Shown: piece after piece, positions 42,939-53,170 of the stretch
How positions within the stretch are numbered: position 1 is the first letter of the stretch
Layout: the number at the start of each line of letters is the position of its first letter
Assembly: GCA_937921865.1 (NCBI GenBank)
Contig: CAKZWF010000031.1
Location: 62,001 to 126,000, forward strand
DNA length: 64,000 nucleotides
Origin: an uncultured Pseudomonadales bacterium
Lineage (GTDB): Bacteria; Pseudomonadota; Gammaproteobacteria; Pseudomonadales; Azotimanducaceae
Direction of reading: 5' to 3'
Made by a program: the position numbers and the translations under genes
Notes under the pieces: model-generated
Seen by the model: the letters and a program-made list of their open reading frames with translations, nothing else
Told to the model about the DNA's origin: nothing
The model's database searches: none

Positions 42939-45814
42939 CGCAACCGACCGGGAACAGCTCAGAACCTGCTGTTCTGGTCAGTGACTGGTCGATCTACCGG
43001 CGCCTGCTGCGTTACGTCAAACCCCACTGGCTGATCTTTCTGATCGCCGTGATCGGATTTCAGATCGGGAGTGCGGCTGAAGCTTATTTCGTCAATACCT
43101 TCGGCAAGCTGATCGATGGCTGGCCGGATGCAGCATTGACGGTCCCGCTGCTGATGTTGGCCGCTGCCGTGGTGCGTGCCCTCGGTGAAGTGGTGGGCGA
43201 ACTGCTACTGAGCAGAATTTCCTTCACCGTGGTGCACAAGCTTCGCACGCAGTTGTTCGATCAATTGTTAATGATGCCGAGCGCCTATTTTGACGCCAGT
43301 TCTCAGGGTCATCTGGTTTCGCGTATCACCTACACGGTTGCGCAACTGCGTGATACCGGAACGGACGCGCTGAAGACCATCGTTCAGGATGGTGGCAAAC
43401 TGATCGTCTATCTGGCTTTCATGATTTATCTGAGCTGGAAGCTGACGCTGATTTTTGTCGCTACTGCACCCCTGGTGGCTGCTGTCGTGGTGTTCGCGAG
43501 TCGACGATTTCGCCGTATCAGCAGACGCATCCAGGACTCCATGGGTGACGTTACTCATGTGGCGTCAGAAAGTGTCGGCGGCTATAGGGTAGTGCGCATA
43601 TTTGGTGGTGATCGCTACGAGCGCGAGCGCTTTTTTAACGCCAGCCTGCGAAATCGTCAGCAGAACCTGAAAATGATTCTGACCAAAGTCGCCAGCACTC
43701 AGGTGATCCAGGTCTTTGTTGCCACAGCTTTAGCCGTGCTGATTGCGTTGCTGCTTCAGCCACAGCTCGGTGGCCATATGTCGATTGGTGATGTGGTCGT
43801 GTTCCTGGGTCTTGCGGGGATGCTGGCGAGGCCCATACGCAAACTGTCTGAGGTCAACGCCCGGCTGCAGCGTGGTCTGGCGGCTGCTGAAGATGTATTC
43901 GGCCAGCTTGACGAAAACCAAGAGCTCGACGCCGGTGAGGTCAGCGTCGAGCGAGCGTCCGGTCTTGTGGAATTTCGAGACGTCTGTTTCACCTATGATC
44001 AGGGCAGTGGTGCAGTACTTGATCATCTGAACCTGACAATCGAACCGGGCCAGAGTGTTGCTGTGGTCGGTCGGTCCGGCAGTGGCAAAACAACGCTCGC
44101 AAGTTTGATACCTCGATTCTATGAACCGGACAGTGGCGAGATTCTCCTCGATGGTATTCCGCTGGGTGCTTATCGGCTGAGTTCCCTGCGAGCGCAGATT
44201 GCACTGGTGACCCAGCAGGTAACTCTGTTCAACGATAGTCTGGCTCGAAACATTGCGTATGGCGGGCTGTCAGGCGCGAGTGAGACGCAGATTCAGGATG
44301 CCGTTGTCCGCGCTCATGCAGATGGATTTGTTGACGCTCTGTCGGAAGGTCTTGCTACCCGGGTTGGTGATGACGGAGTGCTGTTATCAGGCGGTCAGAG
44401 GCAGCGTGTGGCAATAGCCAGGGCGCTGTTGAAAGACGCACCGGTGTTGATCCTGGATGAAGCCACCTCTGCTCTGGACACTGAATCTGAGCGGCATATC
44501 CAGGCCGCACTGGTCGAGGTGATGAAAGGCCGCACCACCATTGTGATCGCCCATCGTCTGTCGACCATTGAGAGTGCAGACGTGATTGTGGTGATGGATG
44601 AGGGCCGGATTGTCGAGCAGGGCGATCATAAGACGCTGCTTGCCGCGCAGGGTGTCTATGCCCAACTCTACCAGGCACAGTTTCGCGAAGAAGCTGTGGC
44701 CGATGGTACGGATGGCATCACATTGGCGGCGACCAAGTCTGCAGATGGCTCCCGGCAGCACCGGATCGACTACAGCGCAGTCGAACAACGTCTGGATCCG
44801 CTGGCCAGAGCCTGGTATTCGGGTGCTTTCTGGCCTCGGTTGCTGTTGCCGCTGTCCTGGGTGTTTGCCTGGACAGCCAGGCGCCGCAGGCTGCGCTACA
44901 TTACCGGCAGGACTGAGGCCTGGCGGGCGCCGGTGCCGGTGATTGTGGTCGGGAACATCACTGCTGGCGGTACCGGTAAAACACCCTTTGTCATCTGGCT
45001 CGGCCGTGAATTGACCAAGCTGGGTTTTCACCCGGGCATAGTCTCCCGAGGGCATGGCGGTAAACCGCAGAGCGAACCGCTGCTGGTCACGGCTGACACG
45101 CAGGCGGAGCGAGCTGGTGACGAAGCGCCACTGCTTGCCGCTCGCACCGGAATGCCTGTGGCGATATGTCCTGATCGATGTGCAGCAGCCAGACTGCTGA
45201 TTGATCAACATAACTGCGACATCCTGGTTACGGATGACGGTCTACAGCACTACGCGCTGGCACGGGATATAGAAATTGCGGTGATTGACGGGACCCGTGG
45301 TCTGGGTAACGGCCTGCTGCTGCCGGCGGGTCCACTGCGGGAGCCGCGGACGCGTCTTGACGACGTTGACTGGATAGTCTCGACTGGAGTGGCCAGCGGC
45401 TTCAGAGACGATGAAATGCTGATGCAGGCCGTCCCGTTGCGCCTGGTATCGGTAGCGGATACGCACATCGAGATGTCGGTGAGCGAGTTCCTGGCGCTGC
45501 ATCGGCAAGTCAATGCGCTCGCTGCAATCGGTAATCCCCAGCGCTTTCAGGATACGCTGGCGTCCGCGGGGTTTGACTGTGAACTGCGCAGCCTCGCTGA
45601 TCATGCCACGATCACCGCAGCCCATCTGGAGTTCGATAATGACCGGCCGGTACTGTGCACTGAAAAAGACGCGGTCAAGGTCCGGGGCCTGCGGCCCGTA
45701 CCCGCCAATGTCTGGTATCTCGAAATTGACGTGAGATTCGACGATGTTGCCGGTGTCAGCGCAGACGCTAAACTTCGCGAGCTGCTATTGGCACATGGAG
45801 TTAAATGCAGGTGA
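42935..45814 (+). CDS. msbA-lpxK: MsbA-LpxK fusion: lipid A flippase joined to tetraacyldisaccharide 4'-kinase
   Basis: A single uninterrupted reading frame of 959 codons. Residues 1 to about 590 are MsbA: six membrane helices, Walker A GRSGSGKTT (about 379-387), signature LLSGGQRQRVAIARALLKD, and Walker B VLILDEATSALD. Residues from about 615 are LpxK: RAWYSGAFWPRLLLPLSWVFAW, IVVGNITAGGTGKTPFVIWL (P-loop AGGTGKTP, about 677-684), IVSRGHGG, AGDEAPLLA and DILVTDDGLQHY. In most relatives the two are adjacent separate genes. No stop lies between them; an internal GTG or TTG start for LpxK near 44700 is possible but not required. The linker is about 25 polar residues. Confidence 0.93.
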   Translation: MTQPTGNSSEPAVLVSDWSIYRRLLRYVKPHWLIFLIAVIGFQIGSAAEAYFVNTFGKLIDGWPDAALTVPLLMLAAAVVRALGEVVGELLLSRISFTVVHKLRTQLFDQLLMMPSAYFDASSQGHLVSRITYTVAQLRDTGTDALKTIVQDGGKLIVYLAFMIYLSWKLTLIFVATAPLVAAVVVFASRRFRRISRRIQDSMGDVTHVASESVGGYRVVRIFGGDRYERERFFNASLRNRQQNLKMILTKVASTQVIQVFVATALAVLIALLLQPQLGGHMSIGDVVVFLGLAGMLARPIRKLSEVNARLQRGLAAAEDVFGQLDENQELDAGEVSVERASGLVEFRDVCFTYDQGSGAVLDHLNLTIEPGQSVAVVGRSGSGKTTLASLIPRFYEPDSGEILLDGIPLGAYRLSSLRAQIALVTQQVTLFNDSLARNIAYGGLSGASETQIQDAVVRAHADGFVDALSEGLATRVGDDGVLLSGGQRQRVAIARALLKDAPVLILDEATSALDTESERHIQAALVEVMKGRTTIVIAHRLSTIESADVIVVMDEGRIVEQGDHKTLLAAQGVYAQLYQAQFREEAVADGTDGITLAATKSADGSRQHRIDYSAVEQRLDPLARAWYSGAFWPRLLLPLSWVFAWTARRRRLRYITGRTEAWRAPVPVIVVGNITAGGTGKTPFVIWLGRELTKLGFHPGIVSRGHGGKPQSEPLLVTADTQAERAGDEAPLLAARTGMPVAICPDRCAAARLLIDQHNCDILVTDDGLQHYALARDIEIAVIDGTRGLGNGLLLPAGPLREPRTRLDDVDWIVSTGVASGFRDDEMLMQAVPLRLVSVADTHIEMSVSEFLALHRQVNALAAIGNPQRFQDTLASAGFDCELRSLADHATITAAHLEFDNDRPVLCTEKDAVKVRGLRPVPANVWYLEIDVRFDDVAGVSADAKLRELLLAHGVKCR

Positions 45815-46584
45815 ATTTTTATGTCGTCATCCCCGCGCGCTACGCGTCAACGCGGCTGCCGGGAAAACCCCTAGCTGAGATCGACGGTGTGCCGATGATT
45901 GTTCGGGTTGCCCAGCAGGCGTCCCGTTCGGGCGCCAGTGAGGTAGTTGTGGCCACGGACGATGCACGTATCGTCGATGTGGTGGCGCAGGCGGGTTTTG
46001 CGGCAGAACTTACCCGCGACGATCACCCTTCAGGGTCAGATCGGGTGATGGAAGTTGCCAGCCTGCGGGGTTGGCTCTCGGATGACATCATCATTAACGT
46101 CCAGGGCGACGAACCGTTGATTCCACCAGCCGTCATCAAGCAGGTTGCCGCAAGTCTGAATGCGGATGCATCACTTGCGGCGGCAACGCTGTGTGAGCCG
46201 ATAAGTCAGCGAGATCAGGTGTTTGATGCCAATTCGGTAAAAGTTGTTTGTCGAGATGACGGTCGGGCGCTGTATTTTTCCAGAGCGCCTGTTCCGTATG
46301 CTCGTGACAGTTTTACCGACGGTGCTGCTGCGTTGCCGGATACCGGGCAGTGGTGGCGTCATATCGGTATCTATGCATATCGACTGTGGGCGCTGGAAAA
46401 CTTTGTGGCGTTGCCGCCGGGGAGACTGGAGCAGCTGGAATCGCTGGAGCAGCTGCGCCTGCTGGAGAACGGCATGGAAATCCGTGTCGATGAAGCTTGC
46501 CAGCCGGTGCCTGGAGGAGTCGATACCCCTGAGGATCTGCAGCGGGTCAGGGAACTGATTACACAGCAATTGGCACCGACCTGA
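45805..46584 (+). CDS. kdsB: 3-deoxy-manno-octulosonate cytidylyltransferase KdsB
   Basis: Protein of 259 residues: FYVVIPARYASTRLPGKPLAEIDGVPMI (nucleotide-binding start), NVQGDEPLIPPAVI, FSRAPVPYARD and GIYAYRLWALENF are family-typical. It activates Kdo to CMP-Kdo, the donor for the inner core of lipopolysaccharide. It overlaps the end of the fused lpxK part by 10 nt, so it is co-translated with the lipid A machinery. About 60 bp separate it from the convergent SDR gene, with no evident terminator. Confidence 0.96.
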   Translation: MQVNFYVVIPARYASTRLPGKPLAEIDGVPMIVRVAQQASRSGASEVVVATDDARIVDVVAQAGFAAELTRDDHPSGSDRVMEVASLRGWLSDDIIINVQGDEPLIPPAVIKQVAASLNADASLAAATLCEPISQRDQVFDANSVKVVCRDDGRALYFSRAPVPYARDSFTDGAAALPDTGQWWRHIGIYAYRLWALENFVALPPGRLEQLESLEQLRLLENGMEIRVDEACQPVPGGVDTPEDLQRVRELITQQLAPT

Positions 46585-46645
46585 CTATCCGCTGATCATC
46601 AGGCCGGCGCGATAAGCTGTGCTGATGTTTTACGCTGCGCTAAGC

Positions 46646-47416
46646 CTATCTTGGCGACATCCGGATGCCAGCGTCCAGGCGAATGGTTTCCCCGTTCAGA
46701 TAGGGGTTCTCCATGATCTGCTGTGCCAGTAACGCATACTCCGGGGCGTTGCCCAGGCGTTTAGGAAACTGCACCATCTCTATCAGCGGATCTCGGACCC
46801 GATCCGGAGCGCCGGCCATCATCGGCGTTTCGAAGATCCCGGGCGCGATTGTGCAGACCCGGATACCGCTGCGGGAAAGATCCCTGGCAATTGGCAGGGT
46901 CATGCCGGCGACTCCTGCTTTGCTGGCGGAATAGGCAGCCTGACCAATCTGGCCGTCGAAGGCTGCAACAGATGCGGTGTTAATGATGACCCCACGTTCT
47001 CCGTCTTCGTTGACAGGCTCGTTGTTCTGCATCTGTTCTGCACACAGACGCAAGGTATTGAATGTTCCGACCAGATTGACCTGAAGTACCATATTGAACA
47101 TTTTCAGCGGCATTGGTCCGTCTTTGGTCAGGGTTCGAGTAGCGGCTCCGATACCTGCGCAATTGACATTGACATGAATCGCGCCAAATTTTGCGACGGT
47201 GCCTGCGACCGCGGCTGCGACAGATTCTTCGTCGGCGACGTTAACAACAAAGGCTTCAGCGTTCCCACCGAGCGCGGCAGCAGTGTCTTTAACAGTCGCT
47301 TCATTGAGATCGAAGAGCGCGACTTTACCGCCCTGGTTAACTACCATCTCCGCGGTAGCTCGGCCCAGACCAGATGCTCCCCCGGTGATTACAGCGACCT
47401 TGTCATGCAGATTCAT
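46646..47416 (-). CDS. SDR oxidoreductase, 3-hydroxyacyl-CoA dehydrogenase (HSD17B10-like)
   Basis: Protein of 256 residues of the short-chain dehydrogenase family. [15 protein letters not shown] is the cofactor loop, [12 protein letters not shown] follows, and the catalytic residues are in [28 protein letters not shown] (Ser, Tyr, Lys). The stretch [16 protein letters not shown] and the ending [29 protein letters not shown] closely resemble type II 3-hydroxyacyl-CoA dehydrogenases acting on branched intermediates of isoleucine breakdown. Alternative: another NAD(H) SDR. It is divergent from the AlkB-like gene with 41 bp between them. Confidence 0.88.
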   Translation of the reverse strand: MNLHDKVAVITGGASGLGRATAEMVVNQGGKVALFDLNEATVKDTAAALGGNAEAFVVNVADEESVAAAVAGTVAKFGAIHVNVNCAGIGAATRTLTKDGPMPLKMFNMVLQVNLVGTFNTLRLCAEQMQNNEPVNEDGERGVIINTASVAAFDGQIGQAAYSASKAGVAGMTLPIARDLSRSGIRVCTIAPGIFETPMMAGAPDRVRDPLIEMVQFPKRLGNAPEYALLAQQIMENPYLNGETIRLDAGIRMSPR

Positions 47417-47457
47417 GTAATTTCTCTCCTGTTGAAATTTGGCTTTAACGACGAACG

Positions 47458-48096
47458 ATGAATGAACAGCCCACCAGTATATCCCAGCTCGGGGCAGGCA
47501 ATGAGCTTGATGGCTCGGCTGCCGGAGGTGGATTGTCAGCTGACGATCTCAGCCTATTGAGGTATCTACCCGACTACCTGACTCGGGAAGACTCTGACAG
47601 GCTGTACAGCGATCTGAAAGCCGCGATGCCGTGGACCCGCGAACAGATCAACATGTATGGTCGAACAATTCCTGTGCCCCGGCGTGTCGCCTGGTGTGGA
47701 GACAGCGGAATAGATTACCGCTACTCCGGTCTGCCTCACGTGGCCCAAGGCTGGACTGAAGGGTTATCTATCGTGCGTGATCAACTCGAGCTGTTTCTGG
47801 ATCGCCACTTCAACTTTGCTCTGCTGAACCGCTACGGTGACGGCGGTGAATATATGGGCTGGCACCGTGACGATGAGCCCGGAATTGGCGATTTGGTCGC
47901 CTCTATCAGCCTGGGTGCCAGCAGGCGATTCCTGATCAGACCCGATGCAGCAACGCGTTCTACACGTCTTGATCTCACTCACGGTTCGCTGCTGGTCTTC
48001 AAAGGTTCGTTGCGCCATGCCCTGCCGCGGGCAAAAAGCGCGGGAGAACGATTGAACATCACTTTTCGCACAATCAGGCAAAATACCAGTCGCTGA
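47458..48096 (+). CDS. AlkB-like Fe(II)/2-oxoglutarate dioxygenase
   Basis: Protein of 212 residues. The double-stranded beta-helix contains NRYGDGGEYMGWHRDDEPG (H136, D138), LRHALP (H187) and RLNITFRTI (two arginines for 2-oxoglutarate), the metal and co-substrate pattern of the ALKBH2/3-like group. The family demethylates 1-methyladenine and 3-methylcytosine in DNA or RNA. The first 30 residues are Gly/Ser-rich and poorly conserved-looking. The stop overlaps murB as TGATG. A DNA repair role is the default inference. Confidence 0.9.
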   Translation: MNEQPTSISQLGAGNELDGSAAGGGLSADDLSLLRYLPDYLTREDSDRLYSDLKAAMPWTREQINMYGRTIPVPRRVAWCGDSGIDYRYSGLPHVAQGWTEGLSIVRDQLELFLDRHFNFALLNRYGDGGEYMGWHRDDEPGIGDLVASISLGASRRFLIRPDAATRSTRLDLTHGSLLVFKGSLRHALPRAKSAGERLNITFRTIRQNTSR

Positions 48097-49097
48097 TGAC
48101 CAGTCTGAATCTCAAATCATTCAATACCCTGTCAGTAGAAGCTGTTGCCGATCAGGTAGAGATCGTCGCCAGTGAAGATGACATTATCAAACTGGCGCAA
48201 GACCATGGCTCAACACGGCTGTTGGTTCTAGGGGAAGGCAGCAACGTTCTGCTGGCACCGGCCGTGCATCGCGTGGTCTGCCTGATGCGCAGTCGTGGTA
48301 TTGCCGTTGATGAGATCGGATCACGGATAAAAGTGACCGTCTCGGCGGGCGAAAACTGGCATCAACTGGTGATGTGGACACTGGAGCGCGGCTACTACGG
48401 TCTGGAAAACCTGGCGTTGATTCCGGGCAGCGCAGGCGCCGCTCCGGTGCAGAATATTGGGGCTTATGGGGTTGAACTGGCCGATGTCCTCAGTCACGTT
48501 GACGTTGTTGACCTCGAACGCGGTGGCTGCGAAACATTTACCAACGCTCAATGCGGATTCGGCTATCGCGACAGTCTGTTCAAACGGACACCGGGTCGCT
48601 ATGCGATCACACAGGTGACGCTGGATTTAAGTAAAGAGCCTGGGGTTGTGGCTGCTTATCCGGATCTGCAGGAAGAGTTTGAGCGCGAAGGGGTCATCGC
48701 ACCGACACCGGAACAGGTCGCTGCGGCCGTGACCCGGGTGCGTCAGACCAAGTTGCCCGACCCGACCTTGACGCCGAACGCCGGTAGTTTTTTCAAAAAC
48801 CCTGTGGTCACGGCTCACCAGGCCGCCCGGCTGCAGCAGTCGTTTGCGCAGCTGAAGGTCTATCCAACCGAAGCGGGGGTGAAACTGTCAGCAGCGCAGT
48901 TAATCGACTGGGCAGGTTGGAAGGAACGGAACAGCCATGGGGTGAGAGTCTGGCCGCGGCAGCCACTGGTGCTGGTCAATGAACTGGGGAGCAGCGGGGC
49001 AGACATTCTCCAGTTCGCGGCAGCAATCCAGAGTGATATTGCCGACCGCTATGGCGTCCGGCTCGAAATTGAACCGGACGTGATTGGTTTTTCCTGA
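48096..49097 (+). CDS. murB: UDP-N-acetylenolpyruvoylglucosamine reductase MurB
   Basis: Protein of 333 residues. FAD-binding features include LGEGSNVLL (45-53), NLALIPGSAGAAPVQNIGAYGVEL and YRDSLFK. The active-site serine lies in NAGSFFKNP, and the C-terminal glutamate in RLEIEPDVIGF. This is the long (type I, E. coli-like) MurB form. It reduces UDP-GlcNAc-enolpyruvate to UDP-MurNAc in peptidoglycan synthesis. Translation is coupled to the AlkB-like gene. It converges with rne, with 25 bp between the ends. Confidence 0.96.
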   Translation: MTSLNLKSFNTLSVEAVADQVEIVASEDDIIKLAQDHGSTRLLVLGEGSNVLLAPAVHRVVCLMRSRGIAVDEIGSRIKVTVSAGENWHQLVMWTLERGYYGLENLALIPGSAGAAPVQNIGAYGVELADVLSHVDVVDLERGGCETFTNAQCGFGYRDSLFKRTPGRYAITQVTLDLSKEPGVVAAYPDLQEEFEREGVIAPTPEQVAAAVTRVRQTKLPDPTLTPNAGSFFKNPVVTAHQAARLQQSFAQLKVYPTEAGVKLSAAQLIDWAGWKERNSHGVRVWPRQPLVLVNELGSSGADILQFAAAIQSDIADRYGVRLEIEPDVIGFS

Positions 49098-49122
49098 CGC
49101 TGCTCAGCCGCCTGTCGCTAGG

Positions 49123-52074
49123 CTACTTAGGCAGAATGCCCTGAGCCTGCAGTTCCGCTTCTCTGGCGCGACGTTTGATCTCACGGGGATCGTTGTATGC
49201 CCGTTTCGAGGCGCCTGAGACCTCGTCTGTCTCAGTCGCTTCAGGATGCGCTGAGGCCTGATCTTCACTGCCTGTTGTGACTGTCACGGTTTCAGCGCTT
49301 TCAGTTTCAGCAGGTTTCGGCTCGGAACTGGCGAGCGTAGCTGCTGCTGTCCCGGTTGTCGGTACCTTATCCGTGTCAACATCTGCAGCAGGGCTGTTCG
49401 GTGTGTCCACTTCAGCATCCGCAGAAGTTGTCAGCTCAGCCTTTGTTTCAGTTGCGGGCGCCGCTGAGGGTGCAGTTGCGGAAGCGCTTGCAGGCTCAAC
49501 TACGGGCACAGGTGCTGTAGTTTCAGCCGGAGCCTCTGGTGCAGCCGACTCAGTAACCTTTGCAGAGTCTTCGCTAGCTGGAGCCGGAGCCGCACGTTTC
49601 TGACGGGCGCGGGCGCGCGGATCGTTCGCAGCTCTCGCCGCCGGGCCTTTGTCAGTTTCTGGCTGGCTGGTGCTGGCAACCGTCTCCGCTGTCGATTCCT
49701 TGTCTGCAGAGGCAGGGGTAGCTGCCGCAGCTGCATCGGAGGTTGTTGCTATCTTGGCTTGCGCCGCTTCAGGCTTGGATACAGCAGGCGCGACAGGGTT
49801 CTTAGCTTTTTCAGCTTCCCTGTCGAGCTCAGCCCGGTTGCGTTTTGGGCGTCGTTTGCTGTTGGCGAGCACTTCGGCAGATGGGCTGCGCTCTTCAGCT
49901 GTCGGCATGGGTTTCGAAGGTTCCTGTCGTTTTGCCTCACGCTCAGCTGGTTCGTTCTGGACCGTCTTCGCCTCATCCACACCGTTGTGGTCGGGGCGGG
50001 GATTCCGTTCTCTACGACGGCGACCCTGTCCACCGTCTTCCCGGTTCTGGTTCGGCTCGCTGGTGCTCTCGTTACGACTGCGGTTCCGATTCTTGTCCTG
50101 ATCTCTTGGCGGTCTGTTGCGAGATTGCTCCCGCCTGTTGCTGTCGCGTTCGCCGTCTTCGCCCTGTCGATTGTTCTTTCGACCTTCCGTGCGGCGATTG
50201 TCATTGTTGCTGGAGCCATCTGGCCTGGCGTTGCGTTTACTGCCTTCACCCTGCGGACGGGTTCTGTTCTGTGAACGCTCCCGTGGTTGGCTGTTATCTC
50301 TCTGCTCGCGGCTCTGCGGCGCTTGGGCAGATTCTGTACCTTCGCCTTCGCTGAACAGCGACTTGAACAGGCGTGCAACCAGTCCCGGGCTTCTATCTTT
50401 CGCGGGTGCTGCTGCTTCTTTGGCAGGTGCGGCTGACGCTGCCGCTGCAGGCTGGCTGACCGGTGCCGGGGTATTGTGCTGAATTGCCTTTACAGAAGCG
50501 GTTTCTGTTGGCGCTATCTGTTTTGGTGCAGCAACCGCTTCCACTGGTGCGAGCGCAGTTTCCGCAAGTTCATAGCTGGGTACTTCGCCTTCTTCCTGGA
50601 CGTGATCTTCACGCAATCTGATGACTTCAAATTGAGGGGTTTCCATGTTGACGTCTGGAACGATCACGACATGGGTATTAGTGCGCTTTTCAATTTCAGC
50701 GACGTCCTGACGTTTTTCATTCAACAGAAAAGAAGCAATATTGAGAGGTACCATCGCCCGCACAGAAGAACTGTGTTCTTTCAGGCATTCTTCTTCCAGC
50801 AGTCTCAGGATCGCCAGTGCCAGCGATCGGGTGTCGCGGATGCGACCCTGTCCTGTGCAGCGCGGGCAGACTTCAGTGGTCAGCTCCTCCAGCGAAGGTC
50901 GCAATCGCTGGCGGGACATTTCCATCAGGCCGAATCGCGAGATCCGACCGGTTTGAATACGGGCGCGATCAGGCTCCAGTGCGTCACGCATTTGATTTTC
51001 GACTGCGCGCTGGTTCTTTACTGAACTCATGTCGATGAAGTCGATGACCAGCAAGCCGCCAACATCGCGAAGGCGCAGCTGGCGGGCGATTTCGTCCGCT
51101 GCTTCCAAATTAGTGTTCAGCGCGGTTTCTTCGATATCAGAACCCTTGGTCGCCCGGGCGGAGTTGATGTCGATCGATACCAGCGCTTCGGTCGGGTCGA
51201 TAACAATGCTGCCGCCTGAAGGCAGCTTAACGGTGTGCTGGAAAGCGGATTCGATCTGACTTTCGATCTGATAGCGGCTGAAAAGTGGAATCGGATCTTC
51301 GTAGAATTTCACCCGTTCGGCGTAGTTCGGCATCACCTGATCAATAAAAGCGCGTGCTTCCTGAAACGCTTCCGCACCGTCGATCAGCACTTCACCGATG
51401 TCTTTACGCAGATTGTCGCGTATCGCTCTCAGGATGACGCTGTTTTCCTGGTAGAGCAGTCTGGGGGCTTTTTCGCTCTCACCAGCACGGCTGACGGCTT
51501 CCCACACCTGCAGCAGATAATTCAGATCCCACTGCAGTTCTTCAGCGCTGCGGCCGATGCCCGCTGTGCGAATGATCACGCCCATACCCTGGGGGATCTC
51601 CAGCTTGCTCATGGCTTCACGGAGTTGATCGCGGTCTTCGCCTTCGATGCGCCTTGAAATACCGCCAGCACGAGGATTGTTAGGCATCAGCACCATATAG
51701 CGCCCGGCCAGACTGATGAAGGTCGTCAGCGCGGCACCCTTGGTGCCTCGCTCTTCTTTATCGACCTGGACGATTATTTCCTGACCTTCTTTGACCAGCT
51801 CCTGGATGACCAGTCGGCTGCTGTTGGCAGGTTTCTTCTGAAAGTATTCACGCGAGATATCTTTGAGTGGCAGGAACCCGTGTCGATCTGCACCATAGTC
51901 GATGAAGGCGGCTTCGAGACTGGGTTCAACCCTTGTAATCCGAGCTTTGTAGATGCTGGCTTTCTTCTGTTCACGACCAACGTTTTCTATGTCTAGGTCG
52001 TAGAGTTTCTGGCCGTCGACGAGGGCAACGCGAACCTCTTCGGGTTGACTCGCATTGATGAGCATTCTTTTCAT
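49123..52074 (-). CDS. rne: Ribonuclease E
   Basis: Protein of 983 residues. [31 protein letters not shown] matches the RNase E start. An S1 domain (35-120), the 5' sensor and RNase H-like parts, and the DNase I-like catalytic segment ([20 protein letters not shown]...[15 protein letters not shown] with the metal aspartates) follow, then the zinc link [10 protein letters not shown] (about 405). From about 520 the protein is low complexity: R/N/E-rich, then A/T/E/P-rich, the degradosome scaffold and RNA-binding part, ending [22 protein letters not shown] is 10 nt before the ATG. The long 5' region is described separately. Confidence 0.95.
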   Translation of the reverse strand: MKRMLINASQPEEVRVALVDGQKLYDLDIENVGREQKKASIYKARITRVEPSLEAAFIDYGADRHGFLPLKDISREYFQKKPANSSRLVIQELVKEGQEIIVQVDKEERGTKGAALTTFISLAGRYMVLMPNNPRAGGISRRIEGEDRDQLREAMSKLEIPQGMGVIIRTAGIGRSAEELQWDLNYLLQVWEAVSRAGESEKAPRLLYQENSVILRAIRDNLRKDIGEVLIDGAEAFQEARAFIDQVMPNYAERVKFYEDPIPLFSRYQIESQIESAFQHTVKLPSGGSIVIDPTEALVSIDINSARATKGSDIEETALNTNLEAADEIARQLRLRDVGGLLVIDFIDMSSVKNQRAVENQMRDALEPDRARIQTGRISRFGLMEMSRQRLRPSLEELTTEVCPRCTGQGRIRDTRSLALAILRLLEEECLKEHSSSVRAMVPLNIASFLLNEKRQDVAEIEKRTNTHVVIVPDVNMETPQFEVIRLREDHVQEEGEVPSYELAETALAPVEAVAAPKQIAPTETASVKAIQHNTPAPVSQPAAAASAAPAKEAAAPAKDRSPGLVARLFKSLFSEGEGTESAQAPQSREQRDNSQPRERSQNRTRPQGEGSKRNARPDGSSNNDNRRTEGRKNNRQGEDGERDSNRREQSRNRPPRDQDKNRNRSRNESTSEPNQNREDGGQGRRRRERNPRPDHNGVDEAKTVQNEPAEREAKRQEPSKPMPTAEERSPSAEVLANSKRRPKRNRAELDREAEKAKNPVAPAVSKPEAAQAKIATTSDAAAAATPASADKESTAETVASTSQPETDKGPAARAANDPRARARQKRAAPAPASEDSAKVTESAAPEAPAETTAPVPVVEPASASATAPSAAPATETKAELTTSADAEVDTPNSPAADVDTDKVPTTGTAAATLASSEPKPAETESAETVTVTTGSEDQASAHPEATETDEVSGASKRAYNDPREIKRRAREAELQAQGILPK

Positions 52075-52668
52075 TTAAGTTAGTTCCCTGACGTTTTCAC
52101 GTCCTGTTCCAGGCACGTAAGCGTGCGTAAAGAAGTTCGACTGAACGGCTTTTCAGCAGCCGAGCCGAGTCGGCCACTTAAGGATTACAGCTGGGGTTGG
52201 GCGTGGGGCTCGAATGAGCTGGATTCACTCACACTGACGATCTGCCAGTGGCTGATCGTGTTGAAGCGGTGTGTTACCGGCTTCGCTTCGTCGATGTCCG
52301 ACTCGGACGGCTGGCACTGCGGACAGTGCCGGAGGCTGATTCCAGTAGAATCACTGCCCCGGTCGTTATCTGATTCACGCCCCAGTAGGCCGCCTATCCA
52401 GACATCTTCGACGTATCGTGTGCTCAGGGACTCCAGTTGAGTCCGGGTGGCGCCAGACCGGGAGCTAACCCACTGGCGTCACGCTGAATCTGTTGCTGAC
52501 TTTTCAGTCTGCTCCCACAACCTCAACGACCGTCTTGAACTGTCCACTTGATGCCATGCAGATGAATGCGGATCCAGGCTTGATGACGGGCCATAAGAAA
52601 TGGATCTCGATGGACTGCTCGGTTGACGTTTGCTTAATCGCTTTAGTGTTGCTGAGTTACCGTTAAAT

Positions 52669-52754
52669 AGTTCTCTATAGAACTCCAGTCGTAAACTTCT
52701 GTTTAGAAGAAATTATTCTTCAAAAATTGTTTAAGAGAAATTTGCTGCTTCTCT
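52669..52754. other. Three AU-rich hairpins in the rne leader region
   Basis: AGTTCT-CTAT-AGAACT (52669-52684), GAAGAA-ATTA-TTCTTC (52706-52721) and AGAGAA...TTCTCT (52734-52754) form consecutive 6 bp stems in AT-rich surroundings. They would fold in either transcript. RNase E genes of gammaproteobacteria have long autoregulatory leaders, so this is a candidate site. Confidence 0.5.
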
Positions 52755-52865
52755 CTACTAATTTTCAGCCAATTACTTAGCCGGTTAGTTATTCTGAAAC
52801 CCAGTGACTGGAATGCAGTTTTTGTTCTTCAGCTGCTGCATCGCAGTTTCATTTTGTTCAGTGCG

Positions 52866-52976
52866 TCTTGTTTAGAGACTCTTGTTCGGAGACTCTTATT
52901 CAGTGTCTTTTTTACCAGGGTCCTTTTTCAGCGTCTCTTCTTCTGCGTCTCTGTTTTGAGAGACCCTCGTTCAGAG
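52866..52976. repeat. Degenerate tandem array in the rne-rluC gap
   Basis: Eight units of 12-17 nt, core TCTTNTTCAGNG: TCTTGTTTAGAGAC, TCTTGTTCGGAGAC, TCTTATTCAGTG and so on. On the minus strand one unit reads CCCTGGTAAAAAAGA, which shares CCCTGGTAAAA with the pilZ-upstream array. A 6 bp hairpin GTCTCT/AGAGAC occurs at about 52947-52964. Confidence 0.6.
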
Positions 52977-53170
52977 TATAGCTGCGGCAAAATGCCTGAA
53001 AATCAGACTCGGGTTCATGTCCAGCCTGTCGCTTATCGCGCCCGCCTGGGCGGGAATGCCTGCGCCAAATGTTGGCGTGCGGCTCCTGCATGACCCTACG
53101 ATCTTAGCAGTAGCTGGTAAGTCCTTCAAACGTCTAGCAAAATGCACCAACCAGACTACATTAAGAAACC

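Larger units (their letters stand above)
52075..53170. other. 1.1 kb rne-rluC intergenic region
   Basis: No convincing gene. It serves as the 5' region of rne (minus strand) and rluC (plus strand). The first 560 bp are of normal composition. From about 52640 to 52980 the sequence is strongly AT-rich, containing three hairpins (52669-52754) and a short-repeat array (52866-52976). ORFs that can be drawn at 52123-52440 and 52854-53093 look non-coding. Confidence 0.8.

Noticed and set aside
49277-50482. Plus-strand ORFs over the C-terminal part of rne
   Set aside because: Low-complexity shadows of the RNase E scaffold region.
52123-52440. ORF of 105 codons in the rne-rluC gap
   Set aside because: Unprotein-like composition and no start signal; likely chance in a non-coding region.
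52854-53093. ORF of 79 codons over the repeat array
   Set aside because: It reads through the degenerate repeats (LLFSVFFTRVLFQRLFF type); no plausible fold or Shine-Dalgarno site.
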